A stretch of DNA of 64,000 nucleotides from Pseudopedobacter alpinus (lineage in GTDB: Bacteria > Bacteroidota > Bacteroidia > Sphingobacteriales > Sphingobacteriaceae): assembly GCF_042684645.1 (NCBI RefSeq), contig NZ_JBHULV010000044.1:62001-126000 (forward strand). Direction: 5' to 3'. The notes beneath the pieces were generated by a model. That model was not told where the DNA came from. It worked only from the letters and a program-made list of their open reading frames with translations, and did not search any database. A program made the translations under genes and the position numbers. Within the stretch, counting starts at the first letter, position 1. Each line of letters starts with the position of its first letter. Shown here one piece after another: positions 27,590-36,750 of this stretch.

Positions 27590-29440
27590 ATGATGAAAAA
27601 ACGAAATATAAACTTCCTATTGTTTTTAGGCATTTTGATTGGTTTACAAACCACAAGCTGTACAAGAGATTTTCTAGAGAAACCTAAAGGTGGCTCAGTA
27701 ACGGTTGATACCATTTTTCATACACAAAGGCAAGCACAATATGCTGTAGCTCAAATGTATAATAGATGTATCACAGGCTATCTAAGAACTAGTTCCCCTG
27801 GTCATGCTCGCCCAGATGTGCTTAGTGATGCTTTATATATTTTACATCCTAGTTATGATTGGTCAGCCGCTCATATCAACTACGGAACATACGTTACTGG
27901 AAATATGAGTGCTGCGGCAAATAATGATTGGGGAGGTTTCGGCAGTCATTATAGTGGTATCCGCCAAGCAAATTTGGTGTTAAAAAATATCGACATGGTT
28001 GGTGATGCAGATCCTAGCTGGAAATCAGATGTAAAAGGACAGGCCCTGTTTTGTAGAGCAATTCAACATTATGAGCTGTTTAAAAACTATGGCGGAATTC
28101 CAATTGTAACACAACCCTTAGATGGCAATGGGCAAATAGATATTCGCCGTAGCTCAGTAGCTTCAGTTGTTGATAGCATTGTAGCTTGGTGTGATAGAGC
28201 GGCGATTTTATTGCCACCAACACGGTCATCTATTGATTACGGAAAAGTAACCAAACTGGCTGCATTGGCTTTAAAGTCAAGAGTTTTATTGTATGCTGCA
28301 AGTCCATTATTTAATACGCCACCATCTATGGTTGCAAATGTTACGGGTGCAAGATTTGGCGATGTCAAAGATTCTGTGCTATGCTACCCAACCTATGATA
28401 AAGAGCGTTGGAACAGAGCTGCAAAAGCTGCAAAAGCTGTAATTGATAATGCCGCTGCTGCAGGTGTAGAGATATATGACACCGGTAAGCCACTTTCAAC
28501 AGGCGAAACTTATGAAACCATTGGCGATTACGAAGCGGTATCTAATGTGTTTGCCAATAAAGAATTGATTTTAGTGAACACGGCGAATGCATCTCCTAGT
28601 GGTAACCCATGGGGTGATGGTACTGCCTGGGGTAGGTTTATACATTCTAAAGTAGGAATGCTTAAATCGGAAAACTGGGGCGTAAAAAACAATGTACCTA
28701 TAGAGTTTATGCAACTTTATGAAAAGAGAGATGGTACACGATTTACATTACCTAGTTCTGGTAACGATTTACCCGTAGATATTAAAGCATTTGATCTGGA
28801 CCCAAGGTTTTATCAAACTGTTGCTTATGATGGGATGTATTATAATGCTGGTAACGGTAATTTAGCTTACTACAAAAAAGGCGACTACTCATCAGACGGA
28901 CGCGGAGCATCTAGTGATGCCGGCGTAGATGGTTATGCCATGGAAACTTACAAGTTTGTAGCTCGCATAGATGGAGGAAGTTGGGATCATTTCTCATGGC
29001 CAGTATTTAGGTTAGGAGAGTTCTATCTTAGCTATGCAGAAGCTTTAAACGAATATCAAGGGCCATCTGGAGACCCAACAACTTATCTTAACCTTATTAG
29101 AAAAAGAGCAGGAATGCCGGCGAAAAATATCGGTGACGATATCAACTTTAGAGCCGCAATCCAGAATGAGCGGGCGGTAGAGTTGGCTTACGAAGGCTTA
29201 AGACTTGACGATTTAAGAAGATGGTTAAGAGCAGGTACTGTATTAAATAGACCTTTAAATGGTATTGTAACTACCGCAAGAAACGTAGGGGGCGATTTAA
29301 AACGTACGTGGACAATTGTACCTTTTATCCAGAGGGTTTTTCCTAGCAAGTATTACTATTCGCCTTTTCCTAATGACGAAATCAGTAAAAATTATTTAGG
29401 AGACGGTAGTAGCTGGACGGGCCAAAATCCAGGATGGTAA
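27590..29440 (+). CDS. SusD/RagB-family surface glycan-binding lipoprotein
   Basis: A 616-residue lipoprotein; the signal ends at the lipobox TTSC and continues TRDFLEKPKGGS. The SusD fold is shown by GIRQANLVLKNIDMV, ALFCRAIQHYELFKNYGGIP, KLAALALKSRVLLYAASPLF (TPR-like helices), and near the C-terminus RLGEFYLSYAEALNEYQGPS with LNLIRKRAGMP and ERAVELAYEGLRLDDLRRWL. It forms the lid of the SusC transporter encoded 14 bp upstream. Confidence 0.94.
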   Translation: MMKKRNINFLLFLGILIGLQTTSCTRDFLEKPKGGSVTVDTIFHTQRQAQYAVAQMYNRCITGYLRTSSPGHARPDVLSDALYILHPSYDWSAAHINYGTYVTGNMSAAANNDWGGFGSHYSGIRQANLVLKNIDMVGDADPSWKSDVKGQALFCRAIQHYELFKNYGGIPIVTQPLDGNGQIDIRRSSVASVVDSIVAWCDRAAILLPPTRSSIDYGKVTKLAALALKSRVLLYAASPLFNTPPSMVANVTGARFGDVKDSVLCYPTYDKERWNRAAKAAKAVIDNAAAAGVEIYDTGKPLSTGETYETIGDYEAVSNVFANKELILVNTANASPSGNPWGDGTAWGRFIHSKVGMLKSENWGVKNNVPIEFMQLYEKRDGTRFTLPSSGNDLPVDIKAFDLDPRFYQTVAYDGMYYNAGNGNLAYYKKGDYSSDGRGASSDAGVDGYAMETYKFVARIDGGSWDHFSWPVFRLGEFYLSYAEALNEYQGPSGDPTTYLNLIRKRAGMPAKNIGDDINFRAAIQNERAVELAYEGLRLDDLRRWLRAGTVLNRPLNGIVTTARNVGGDLKRTWTIVPFIQRVFPSKYYYSPFPNDEISKNYLGDGSSWTGQNPGW

Positions 29441-29465
29441 TATTTATATATTTAATTGATAAAAA

Positions 29466-32312
29466 ATGAAAAAAGAATATATAATCCTTTTTGCTATTCT
29501 TTTTATTTTCTGTGGTTTTGTGGCTAACGCTCAACAAACCGAGGTAGTAAAAGACTCAGTAATAAACGGAAAAGATGAAACTAACATTATCCATGAAGGT
29601 TTAAGAAATGTAGATGCCAAAAGAAATACGGGTGCGGTTTTTACCCTTTCGGGCGAGGAATTGACACGTATGACCTCGGGTAACCTACTCAACACTTTAC
29701 AAGGGAGAATTCCTGGATTAACTGTGGTAACAGGTTCTGGCGAGCCCGGTTATGATAACCCAACATTTTATTTAAGAGGCCAAAGCAGTTGGAATATTGC
29801 CGGCAACAGAGTGTTAATTTATTTGGATGGATTTGAAGTTGAAATGAATGCAATTAGTTCTCTTTCGGCTTACGAAATAGAATCCATTACGCTACTTAAA
29901 GACGCTTCTGCTTTAGCAGTTTACGGATTAGAAGGTGGTGCCGGCGTTTTAGCTATCAAAACTTATGATGGTGCAGTAATGCCAAAAACTAAAATCACGT
30001 TAAACGCCAGATACGGGATACAAAGTGCTATTGATTTGCCTACGGTAACTAACGCTTATGATTATACCCGCTTTTACAACCAAGCCTTAACTAATGATGG
30101 TTTGCCCATCAAATATGCAAATCCCGATTTGTATAAAGCTACAAACGACCCTTTTCATCCAAACGTGAACTGGTATGATGAAACCTTAGGAAAAACATCG
30201 CAAATACAGGATTACAACCTTTCTTTTAGAGGAGGAAGCACAACAGCAAGGTATTTTGTTTTGATGAACTATACCGATTTTAAAGGTTTATATAAAAATG
30301 CAGATGCAATTGATAAAGATTTTGGAACCAATGCACAGTACAGCAAGTTCAACTTACGTGGTAACGTTGAGCTTCAGTTAAGTAAAAACCTATCAGTAAA
30401 AGCGAACATTACCGGTATTACCGAAGATAAAGATACCCCTTCTGGTTTCACTGCTGATGACTTGTTTGATAACCTCATAAGAATTCCTGCTGCAGCATTC
30501 CCGGTTAAAAACCCTAATAACACTTGGGGTACCAGTTCTGTTTATAACTTTAATCCAGTACAACGGTTGCAGCAAAACGGAATTTATAATGCACACACTC
30601 GTAATTTGCAAACCAGCGTAAGATTTACAGAAAAGCTAGATTCGTTTGTGCCAGGATTAGATTTCAGCGGTGGTATATCATTCAGTAACCAATACATTGG
30701 AAACTACGTGAAAAATTTCACCGTTCCAGCCTATGAAATAAGTAAAAATGAGCAAGATGAGCCTAATTTAGACGCTAACGGAAATCCCATTTATTTGATT
30801 CGTGGAGCAAATAGTCAAAGTATCAGCGATGGCGAAGTAAGCCACTGGAATAGAACCACAGCCCAATTAGGCTTTAACTATAACCGCACTTTTGGAAAGC
30901 AAACATTCAGCGGAATGGTGCTGGCGAAAAGACAAAGCTATACACACAATGGTATAGTTTATCAAGTACGTACCCAGGGTTTATCTGGAAACGTAACTTA
31001 TGATTATGATAAGAAATACATTGTAGATTTATCAGCATCTTACAACGGATCTGCCGATTTTGCTGAAGGGAAGATGTATGGTTTTTTTCCGGCGATTGGT
31101 TTAGGATGGGTTGCTTCTGATGAAGATTTTCTTAAAAACAGTTCTGTAATTGATTTTTTAAAAATCAGAGGCTCTTATGGTAAAGTAGGGAATATTAACG
31201 AAAATTTCCGCTTTTTAAATGAGCAATGGGGAGTTAATGCACCAGGTTGGATTGTAGGAACAGGAAACTCTGGAAGAGAAGGACGAACAGAAGGAAGAAT
31301 TGCAAACCCAAATGCTTCTTGGGAAAAGAAAACATCTTTTAATATTGGTGTCGACGCGATTTTATGGAAAAATTTATCTGCAACAGTAGATGTATTTAGC
31401 GAAAGACGTTCGGGAATTCTAGACATCTCAGCAACATCCGTTCCTTCTTACACCGGCTTTGATTTGCCTATAACCAACAGTGGTATAGTGAATAACAAAG
31501 GTTTTGAAGCTAGTTTAAATTATACGCAAAAGGCCAGCAACTTTGAATATTATTTAGGTGCATCTGCTGCTTTTGCAAGAAACAAAGTTGTGGAACGCTC
31601 ACAAGACGCACAACCCTACAGCTACCTGTATGATATTGGCTACAGACTTGGTCAAATGCGAGGCTTAATTAATGATGGCTTTTACCAAGAAGCAGATTTT
31701 GATGCCAATGGCAACTTAAATTCTGGAATACCAAGTTCTTCTTACGCAAACGTTAGGCCTGGAGATCTTAAGTATATTGATCAAGATAAAAATGGAATCA
31801 TCAATGATTATGATAAACTTCCGATTGATTACGCTAAGCTTCCAGAAATTACTTTAGGCTTTAATTTAGGCTTTAAATACAAAAGATTCGATTTTGATGC
31901 CTTTTTCCAAAGTGCTTTAAATAGAACAGTAAGTTTGCTGACTGATGCATATAGCTATACGCATCCGTTCACTAACAATAACAACATTACCGCTTTTTCT
32001 ACAAACAGCTGGACACCTGCAACTGCACAAACTGCAACCACGCCACGTCTTTCTACTTTAAGCAATGCCAATAACGACCAAGCATCTGACTTTTGGTTAC
32101 GTGACGGAAGCTTTGTGAAGCTACGTAGTGTTGAGCTAGGCTATACCTTACCCCAAACGGGAGCATTTAAAAAGCTAGATGTAGTTAGACTTTACATCAA
32201 CGGTACAAACCTGCTAAGCTTCGATAAAATAGAGGATTTAGAGGCTGAAAGGTTATCAATGGGCTACCCATTAATGAAAGCAGTAAGTTTTGGTTTAAGA
32301 ATGAAATTTTAA
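29466..32312 (+). CDS. Short SusC-like TonB-linked outer-membrane transporter
   Basis: A 948-residue transporter with a signal peptide ending in VANAQQ. Plug motifs are present (LLNTLQGRIPGLTVVTGSGE, IESITLLKDASALAVYGLEG) and so is a full barrel ending FGLRMKF. Unlike its upstream relative it has no STN and no CarboxypepD_reg-like domain: the plug starts within about 50 residues of the mature N-terminus. It therefore has no obvious signalling role and may rely on the first SusC for induction. Its susD partner overlaps its stop codon (TAATG). Confidence 0.92.
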   Translation: MKKEYIILFAILFIFCGFVANAQQTEVVKDSVINGKDETNIIHEGLRNVDAKRNTGAVFTLSGEELTRMTSGNLLNTLQGRIPGLTVVTGSGEPGYDNPTFYLRGQSSWNIAGNRVLIYLDGFEVEMNAISSLSAYEIESITLLKDASALAVYGLEGGAGVLAIKTYDGAVMPKTKITLNARYGIQSAIDLPTVTNAYDYTRFYNQALTNDGLPIKYANPDLYKATNDPFHPNVNWYDETLGKTSQIQDYNLSFRGGSTTARYFVLMNYTDFKGLYKNADAIDKDFGTNAQYSKFNLRGNVELQLSKNLSVKANITGITEDKDTPSGFTADDLFDNLIRIPAAAFPVKNPNNTWGTSSVYNFNPVQRLQQNGIYNAHTRNLQTSVRFTEKLDSFVPGLDFSGGISFSNQYIGNYVKNFTVPAYEISKNEQDEPNLDANGNPIYLIRGANSQSISDGEVSHWNRTTAQLGFNYNRTFGKQTFSGMVLAKRQSYTHNGIVYQVRTQGLSGNVTYDYDKKYIVDLSASYNGSADFAEGKMYGFFPAIGLGWVASDEDFLKNSSVIDFLKIRGSYGKVGNINENFRFLNEQWGVNAPGWIVGTGNSGREGRTEGRIANPNASWEKKTSFNIGVDAILWKNLSATVDVFSERRSGILDISATSVPSYTGFDLPITNSGIVNNKGFEASLNYTQKASNFEYYLGASAAFARNKVVERSQDAQPYSYLYDIGYRLGQMRGLINDGFYQEADFDANGNLNSGIPSSSYANVRPGDLKYIDQDKNGIINDYDKLPIDYAKLPEITLGFNLGFKYKRFDFDAFFQSALNRTVSLLTDAYSYTHPFTNNNNITAFSTNSWTPATAQTATTPRLSTLSNANNDQASDFWLRDGSFVKLRSVELGYTLPQTGAFKKLDVVRLYINGTNLLSFDKIEDLEAERLSMGYPLMKAVSFGLRMKF

Positions 32313-34039
32313 TGATGAACTCTTATAAACATAACACAATGAAAGTAACTCGTTATATCATAATATTATTAACATTAGGAGCCACACTTACCGCGTGTAA
32401 GAAAGATTTTCTAAATGTAAAAACAGTAGATGCAGATATTCCTGTAGATCAGCTATATTCCAACTATAATTACGTACAAGGCGTGGTTTGGAATGTTTAC
32501 AGTTACCTACCAGACGGTTTAGGGAACATAGATATGGAAGCAGCAACAGACAATGCAGAAGCTACCAATGTGAGCTCAAGGGCACAGATGTTTAATACAG
32601 GAATCTGGAATCAGTACAATAATCCATATGGTGTGTGGACGCTTAATTTTGATGGCATCCGCCAAGCAAATCTTTACTTAAAAAATAAGGATAAAGCAGA
32701 TATCGATTACATCAAAAATAAAATAACCACTACAGACTCTACCACTTATTTTAATGCCAGAGATAACCTCAAATTGATGGAGGGCGAGGTTTTGTTTTTA
32801 AAAGCTTACTTCTATTTTGAATTGGTAAAACGCTATGGTGGAGTACCCATTTTTGAAGAACCTTTAGATTATAAAGATAAGGCAACTTGGGAAAACATAC
32901 CTCGTAACTCGGTTAACGAATGTTTACAGTACATCTCTACACTTTGTGATAAAGCGGCCACAATTATCCCCGCAGACTTAAGTCAGTACGCAGCATACAG
33001 AGCAGATGCAGGCAGAGTAACCAATGGGGCAATATTAGCGTTAAAATCCAGAGCTTTACTGTATGGTGCAAGTCCGTTATTTAAAGAATTGGGTTCTTCA
33101 GTAACTTGGGCGCAAGCTGCAGAAGCCGCTTATGATGTTATTGCGTTAAACGCTTACAGCTTAGATGCAAGTTATGATAACCTTTATGGTGCAAACAATT
33201 CCAGTTCTTCAGAATTTATATTCTACAAACGATATGGGGCTATGAATGCATTAGAGTATTTCAGTTTTCCAATTGCTTTTGAAGGCAGTACTGGAAATAG
33301 TATTACGCCAACTCAAAATTTTGTTGATGATTTTGAGGTTTTACAGAAAGATGGTAGTGGCAACATTACAGGCTCAGTTCCTTTTGATTGGAACAACTCA
33401 ACTCACACAGCAAACCCTTATGCAAACAGAGACCCACGTTTTGCGACTACAGTTATCTACAATGATAAAACTTTTAAATCTACGCAGATACAAACCTACA
33501 CGGGTGGAAATAGTGGCTTGCCGAAGCAAAACGCCACAAAAACCGGATATTATATGGCTAAATGGATTAATCCTTCTGTCGATTTATTGAATGGTACTAC
33601 TACAAACCACACCTGGTCTTATTTTAGGTATGGCGAAATACTGTTGAATTATGCCGAGGCGATGTTTAATGCTTACGGTGCCGAAGGCGATCCAGAAGCT
33701 TACGGAATGACGGCTTTACAAGCAATCAATAGAGTGAGACAAAGGGTAAACATGCCGGCAATTACTGCTGGTCAGTTAAATCAAACCCGGATAGAGCATG
33801 AAAGAAATGTAGAAATGGGTTTCGAGAATCAACGTTTTTGGGATGTAAGAAGGTGGAAGAAAGGAACTGTTTATTTTAAAGCTCCGGTAAACAGGATAGA
33901 AATTACTAAAACCGGAACCAATTTTTCTTACATGGTTAAGAAATTAGAAGATAGATCTTTTGAGGAAAAAATGAATTTATATCCAATCCCACAAAGTGAA
34001 ATCGACAAAACAAATTGGACACAAAATACAAATTGGTAG
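32312..34039 (+). CDS. SusD/RagB-family lipoprotein (second pair)
   Basis: A 575-residue lipoprotein; the best signal begins at the internal ATG at 32339 (MKVTRYIIILLTLGATLTAC), while the ATG at 32312 overlaps the susC stop. SusD features include GIRQANLYLKNKDKAD, EVLFLKAYFYFELVKRYGGV, ALKSRALLYGASPLF, YGEILLNYAEAMFNAYG, INRVRQRVNMP and ERNVEMGFENQRFWDVRRW. It is the lid partner of the short SusC just upstream. Confidence 0.93.
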   Translation: MMNSYKHNTMKVTRYIIILLTLGATLTACKKDFLNVKTVDADIPVDQLYSNYNYVQGVVWNVYSYLPDGLGNIDMEAATDNAEATNVSSRAQMFNTGIWNQYNNPYGVWTLNFDGIRQANLYLKNKDKADIDYIKNKITTTDSTTYFNARDNLKLMEGEVLFLKAYFYFELVKRYGGVPIFEEPLDYKDKATWENIPRNSVNECLQYISTLCDKAATIIPADLSQYAAYRADAGRVTNGAILALKSRALLYGASPLFKELGSSVTWAQAAEAAYDVIALNAYSLDASYDNLYGANNSSSSEFIFYKRYGAMNALEYFSFPIAFEGSTGNSITPTQNFVDDFEVLQKDGSGNITGSVPFDWNNSTHTANPYANRDPRFATTVIYNDKTFKSTQIQTYTGGNSGLPKQNATKTGYYMAKWINPSVDLLNGTTTNHTWSYFRYGEILLNYAEAMFNAYGAEGDPEAYGMTALQAINRVRQRVNMPAITAGQLNQTRIEHERNVEMGFENQRFWDVRRWKKGTVYFKAPVNRIEITKTGTNFSYMVKKLEDRSFEEKMNLYPIPQSEIDKTNWTQNTNW

Positions 34040-34131
34040 TTGGTTAACAATTGGTCGCTGGTTCGCTGGCGACTTTTTGAAACAAGCAATTACTTAAACA
34101 CAAATGGATAATAATCATTAAAAAAACAGAC

Positions 34132-35166
34132 ATGAGAATTACATCCTCAATTTTAAAAAGCTTAGTGCTTACCTTGTTGGTTTTTACCGCTTGTAAGCAA
34201 GAAACCATCCAGGGCATAAAAGCTACTGAAGCTGTAAAGGTTTATTTTCCTGATGCAGAAAAGCCAAATGGTTTAATAGAGGCCATTTCAAAAACCAACA
34301 TGGTGGTAGATACAGTTGCGGAAACGGTTAATTTTCCGGTTCCGGTTTATCGTGGTGGCTTTTACAATTTAGAACAGTTTACGGTTGATGCAAGCGTGGA
34401 TAATAGCGCAATTGACGCATTGATTTTATCTGGGGATTTACCTGCAAACACCGTTATTTTAACGCCAGGCACTTATTCTATCACTCAAAAGGATACTGTC
34501 AAAAAAAGTAGTGATATTTTAAAAGGTACCATAACAACGAGGGTAAAAAAATCGAGCTTAATCGATTACGCTGGTAAAACAGTTGCTTTAGGTTTAAAAA
34601 TCTCTAATCCTTCGATGTATGAAGTCAATGAAGATTTAAGCAAAGTCATCATCTATTTTAACGTGGATGATTTACTGGATCGGATTACGCCAAAGGATAA
34701 CATGATAGATAAAGCTAACTGGGTAAATCTAAGAATCAACAATGATGAAAATGTGAAGTTTGAAATTAATCCGAATGGAAAGATTCTAGCAACTGGCGGA
34801 AATTGGGGGCATGCTGGCGTTTACCAAGCAGTAGAGGTAAGAGCAAATAAAAGTTATAAAGTGGATATGAAAGTGAAAGGTTCTGGTGCAACTGATGTTT
34901 GGTTTGAGGTATATGTTAGCAAAAAAGAACCTACGCAAGGCTCAGATTACTCAGAAAACGGAACAAGAATTGGCCTAAATACTTGGAACGGATGCGGAAA
35001 TACTAGTTTTGATGATTTGCTTTCCAAAATTAAATGTGCCGGAAGTAGTAACGTAGTTACTTTCCCTACTGCTGGAACAGTGTATATCGTAATTAAATCT
35101 GGCGGTGGAAATTTAGGGACCACTGGTATTACCATGTCTGCTGTAGATTTCAGAAGAATAGACTAA
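34132..35166 (+). CDS. Surface lipoprotein with DUF1735-like and carbohydrate-binding-like domains
   Basis: A 344-residue lipoprotein (signal ending VFTAC, then KQETIQGIKA). The N-terminal half (about 30-180) carries the FPVPVYRGGFYNLEQFTVDA and TVILTPGTYSITQKDTV pattern of DUF1735-type domains found next to SusCD pairs. The C-terminal half (about 195-344) is a beta-sandwich with GNWGHAGVYQAVEVRANKSY and DVWFEVYVSKKEP, typical of non-catalytic carbohydrate-binding or galactose-binding-like folds. It is in the SusE/SusF position, so a surface glycan-binding role is likely. I do not assign a formal family to the C-terminal domain. Confidence 0.7.
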   Translation: MRITSSILKSLVLTLLVFTACKQETIQGIKATEAVKVYFPDAEKPNGLIEAISKTNMVVDTVAETVNFPVPVYRGGFYNLEQFTVDASVDNSAIDALILSGDLPANTVILTPGTYSITQKDTVKKSSDILKGTITTRVKKSSLIDYAGKTVALGLKISNPSMYEVNEDLSKVIIYFNVDDLLDRITPKDNMIDKANWVNLRINNDENVKFEINPNGKILATGGNWGHAGVYQAVEVRANKSYKVDMKVKGSGATDVWFEVYVSKKEPTQGSDYSENGTRIGLNTWNGCGNTSFDDLLSKIKCAGSSNVVTFPTAGTVYIVIKSGGGNLGTTGITMSAVDFRRID

Positions 35167-35172
35167 CCAAAT

Positions 35173-35245
35173 AATCCGAGTTTAATGCCTTAAGAATTGT
35201 TTACGTCGTCTCCAAAAAAAGAGTCGCTAGCATTAAACTCGGATT
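35173..35245 (+). terminator. Long inverted repeat between the susD-lipoprotein block and the GH30 genes
   Basis: AATCCGAGTTTAATGC (35173-35188) is perfectly complementary to GCATTAAACTCGGATT (35230-35245), with a 41-base loop and a T-rich tail (TTTATTTT). The 16-bp stem just after the lipoprotein stop could be a partial terminator or an RNA-stabilising hairpin that sets lower expression of the enzymes relative to transporters. The loop is long for an intrinsic terminator. Confidence 0.6.
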
Positions 35246-35306
35246 TTATTTTCTTTAAAATTAGGCGGTGCCTCTAGTGCTTCTCGCCATTGTTTAAATC
35301 CTAAAA

Positions 35307-36737
35307 ATGAAAAATAACCCTAAAAGTTCAAGAGCGATAATCATTTTTTTAGCGATAGTTTCTTGCGTTTTATCATTTCAGTGTACGCCAAAATTGAGTC
35401 AAAATTCCAAGTCGAGTAATGTTAGTTTTTGGCTAACAGATCCAAAAGAAAACGTTTTGTTTCAAGAACAAAACAAACTTTCTTCAAGTGAAGCTCAAAA
35501 CAATGAGATAATTACCATCAATCCAGAAACCAAGTACCAAACTATGGACGGTTTTGGTTATTGCCTTACCGGCGGAAGTGCCAGATTGCTGGCTCAAATG
35601 GAAAAAAATGCAAGAGCAAAACTGATAAAAGAATTATTTTCTACAGAAGGCAACGGCATTGGTACAAGTTATCTACGTTTAAGTATTGGCGCATCTGATT
35701 TAAGCGATAGCGTATTTACCTATAATGATTTACCGTTTGGTGAAATCGACGTTGAAATGAAAAAATTCAGCATCGCTGAAGAGCAGGTTTATTTGATCCC
35801 GATATTAAAAGAAATTTTAGCGCTACAGCCAGATATAAAAATTATGGGTTCGCCATGGTCCCCACCGGTTTGGATGAAAACAAATCAAAACTCTAAAGGC
35901 GGAAGTTTAAAGCCGGAGTTTTATGACGCTTATGCGCTCTATTTTGTAAGATATATTGAAGCAATGGCAAAAGAAGGAATTACAATTGATGCCATTACTG
36001 TACAAAACGAACCATTGCATCCCGGAAATAACCCGAGTTTATTAATGTACGCACAAGATCAGGCTAATTTTATCAAACAAAGCTTAGGTCCAGCTTTTAA
36101 AAAGGCAAACATCAAAACCAAAATTATTGTTTACGATCATAATGCAGATAGGCCAGATTATCCTGCAACCATTTATCAGGATAAAGAGGCGGCAAAATAT
36201 GTTGACGGAGCGGCTTTCCATTTATACGGAGGCAAAATTGACACACTAAATAGCCTTCATGAAGCTTATCCTGATAAAAATTTATACTTCACAGAACAAT
36301 GGGTTGGTGCACCTGGTAAATTAAGTGTGAATTTAGAATGGCATGTAAGTCAGTTAATTATTGGCGCAACACGTAATTGGTGCAAAACCGTATTGGAGTG
36401 GAATTTAGCCGCAACGGCTGACTATAAACCATATACGCCGGGAGGCTGTACAAAATGTGTTGGTGCCGTTACAATTATCGGCAACGAAGTTGAAAGAAAT
36501 CCGGCTTACTATATTATTGCCCATGCAGCCAAGTTTGTTCGTCCGGGAGCAGTTAGAATTGCATCAAATGAGTTAGATGAAATTTTAAATGTTGCCTTTT
36601 TAAATATGGATGGCTCCATTGTTTTGGTAGCAGTTAATAACAATAAAACAGCACAGTCTTTTCAGATAAAATTGGGAGCAACAAATTATACAGCTTCATT
36701 AAATAGTGGTGCAGTAGGAACTTTCATACTCAACTAA
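35307..36737 (+). CDS. GH30 glycoside hydrolase, surface lipoprotein (first of three)
   Basis: A 476-residue lipoprotein (lipobox LSFQC, Cys26). GH30 features are YQTMDGFGYCLTGGSARLLA, GTSYLRLSIGASDLS, IMGSPWSPPVWMKTN, the acid/base in ITVQNEPLHPGNNPS (Glu235) and the nucleophile in LYFTEQWVGAPG (Glu330). A beta-sandwich end (about 400-476) completes the GH30 fold. Related Bacteroidota enzymes include beta-1,6-glucanases and beta-glucosidases/glucosylceramidase-like enzymes. The lipoprotein signal suggests the cell surface. It is 48-residue-scale similar throughout to its neighbour at 36751, implying tandem duplication. Confidence 0.9.
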   Translation: MKNNPKSSRAIIIFLAIVSCVLSFQCTPKLSQNSKSSNVSFWLTDPKENVLFQEQNKLSSSEAQNNEIITINPETKYQTMDGFGYCLTGGSARLLAQMEKNARAKLIKELFSTEGNGIGTSYLRLSIGASDLSDSVFTYNDLPFGEIDVEMKKFSIAEEQVYLIPILKEILALQPDIKIMGSPWSPPVWMKTNQNSKGGSLKPEFYDAYALYFVRYIEAMAKEGITIDAITVQNEPLHPGNNPSLLMYAQDQANFIKQSLGPAFKKANIKTKIIVYDHNADRPDYPATIYQDKEAAKYVDGAAFHLYGGKIDTLNSLHEAYPDKNLYFTEQWVGAPGKLSVNLEWHVSQLIIGATRNWCKTVLEWNLAATADYKPYTPGGCTKCVGAVTIIGNEVERNPAYYIIAHAAKFVRPGAVRIASNELDEILNVAFLNMDGSIVLVAVNNNKTAQSFQIKLGATNYTASLNSGAVGTFILN

Positions 36738-36750
36738 TCTAATCTCTCCC

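Noticed and set aside
33273..33590. Plus-strand 105-codon frame inside the second susD
   Set aside because: Overlaps a full-length SusD gene in another frame and has no independent features.
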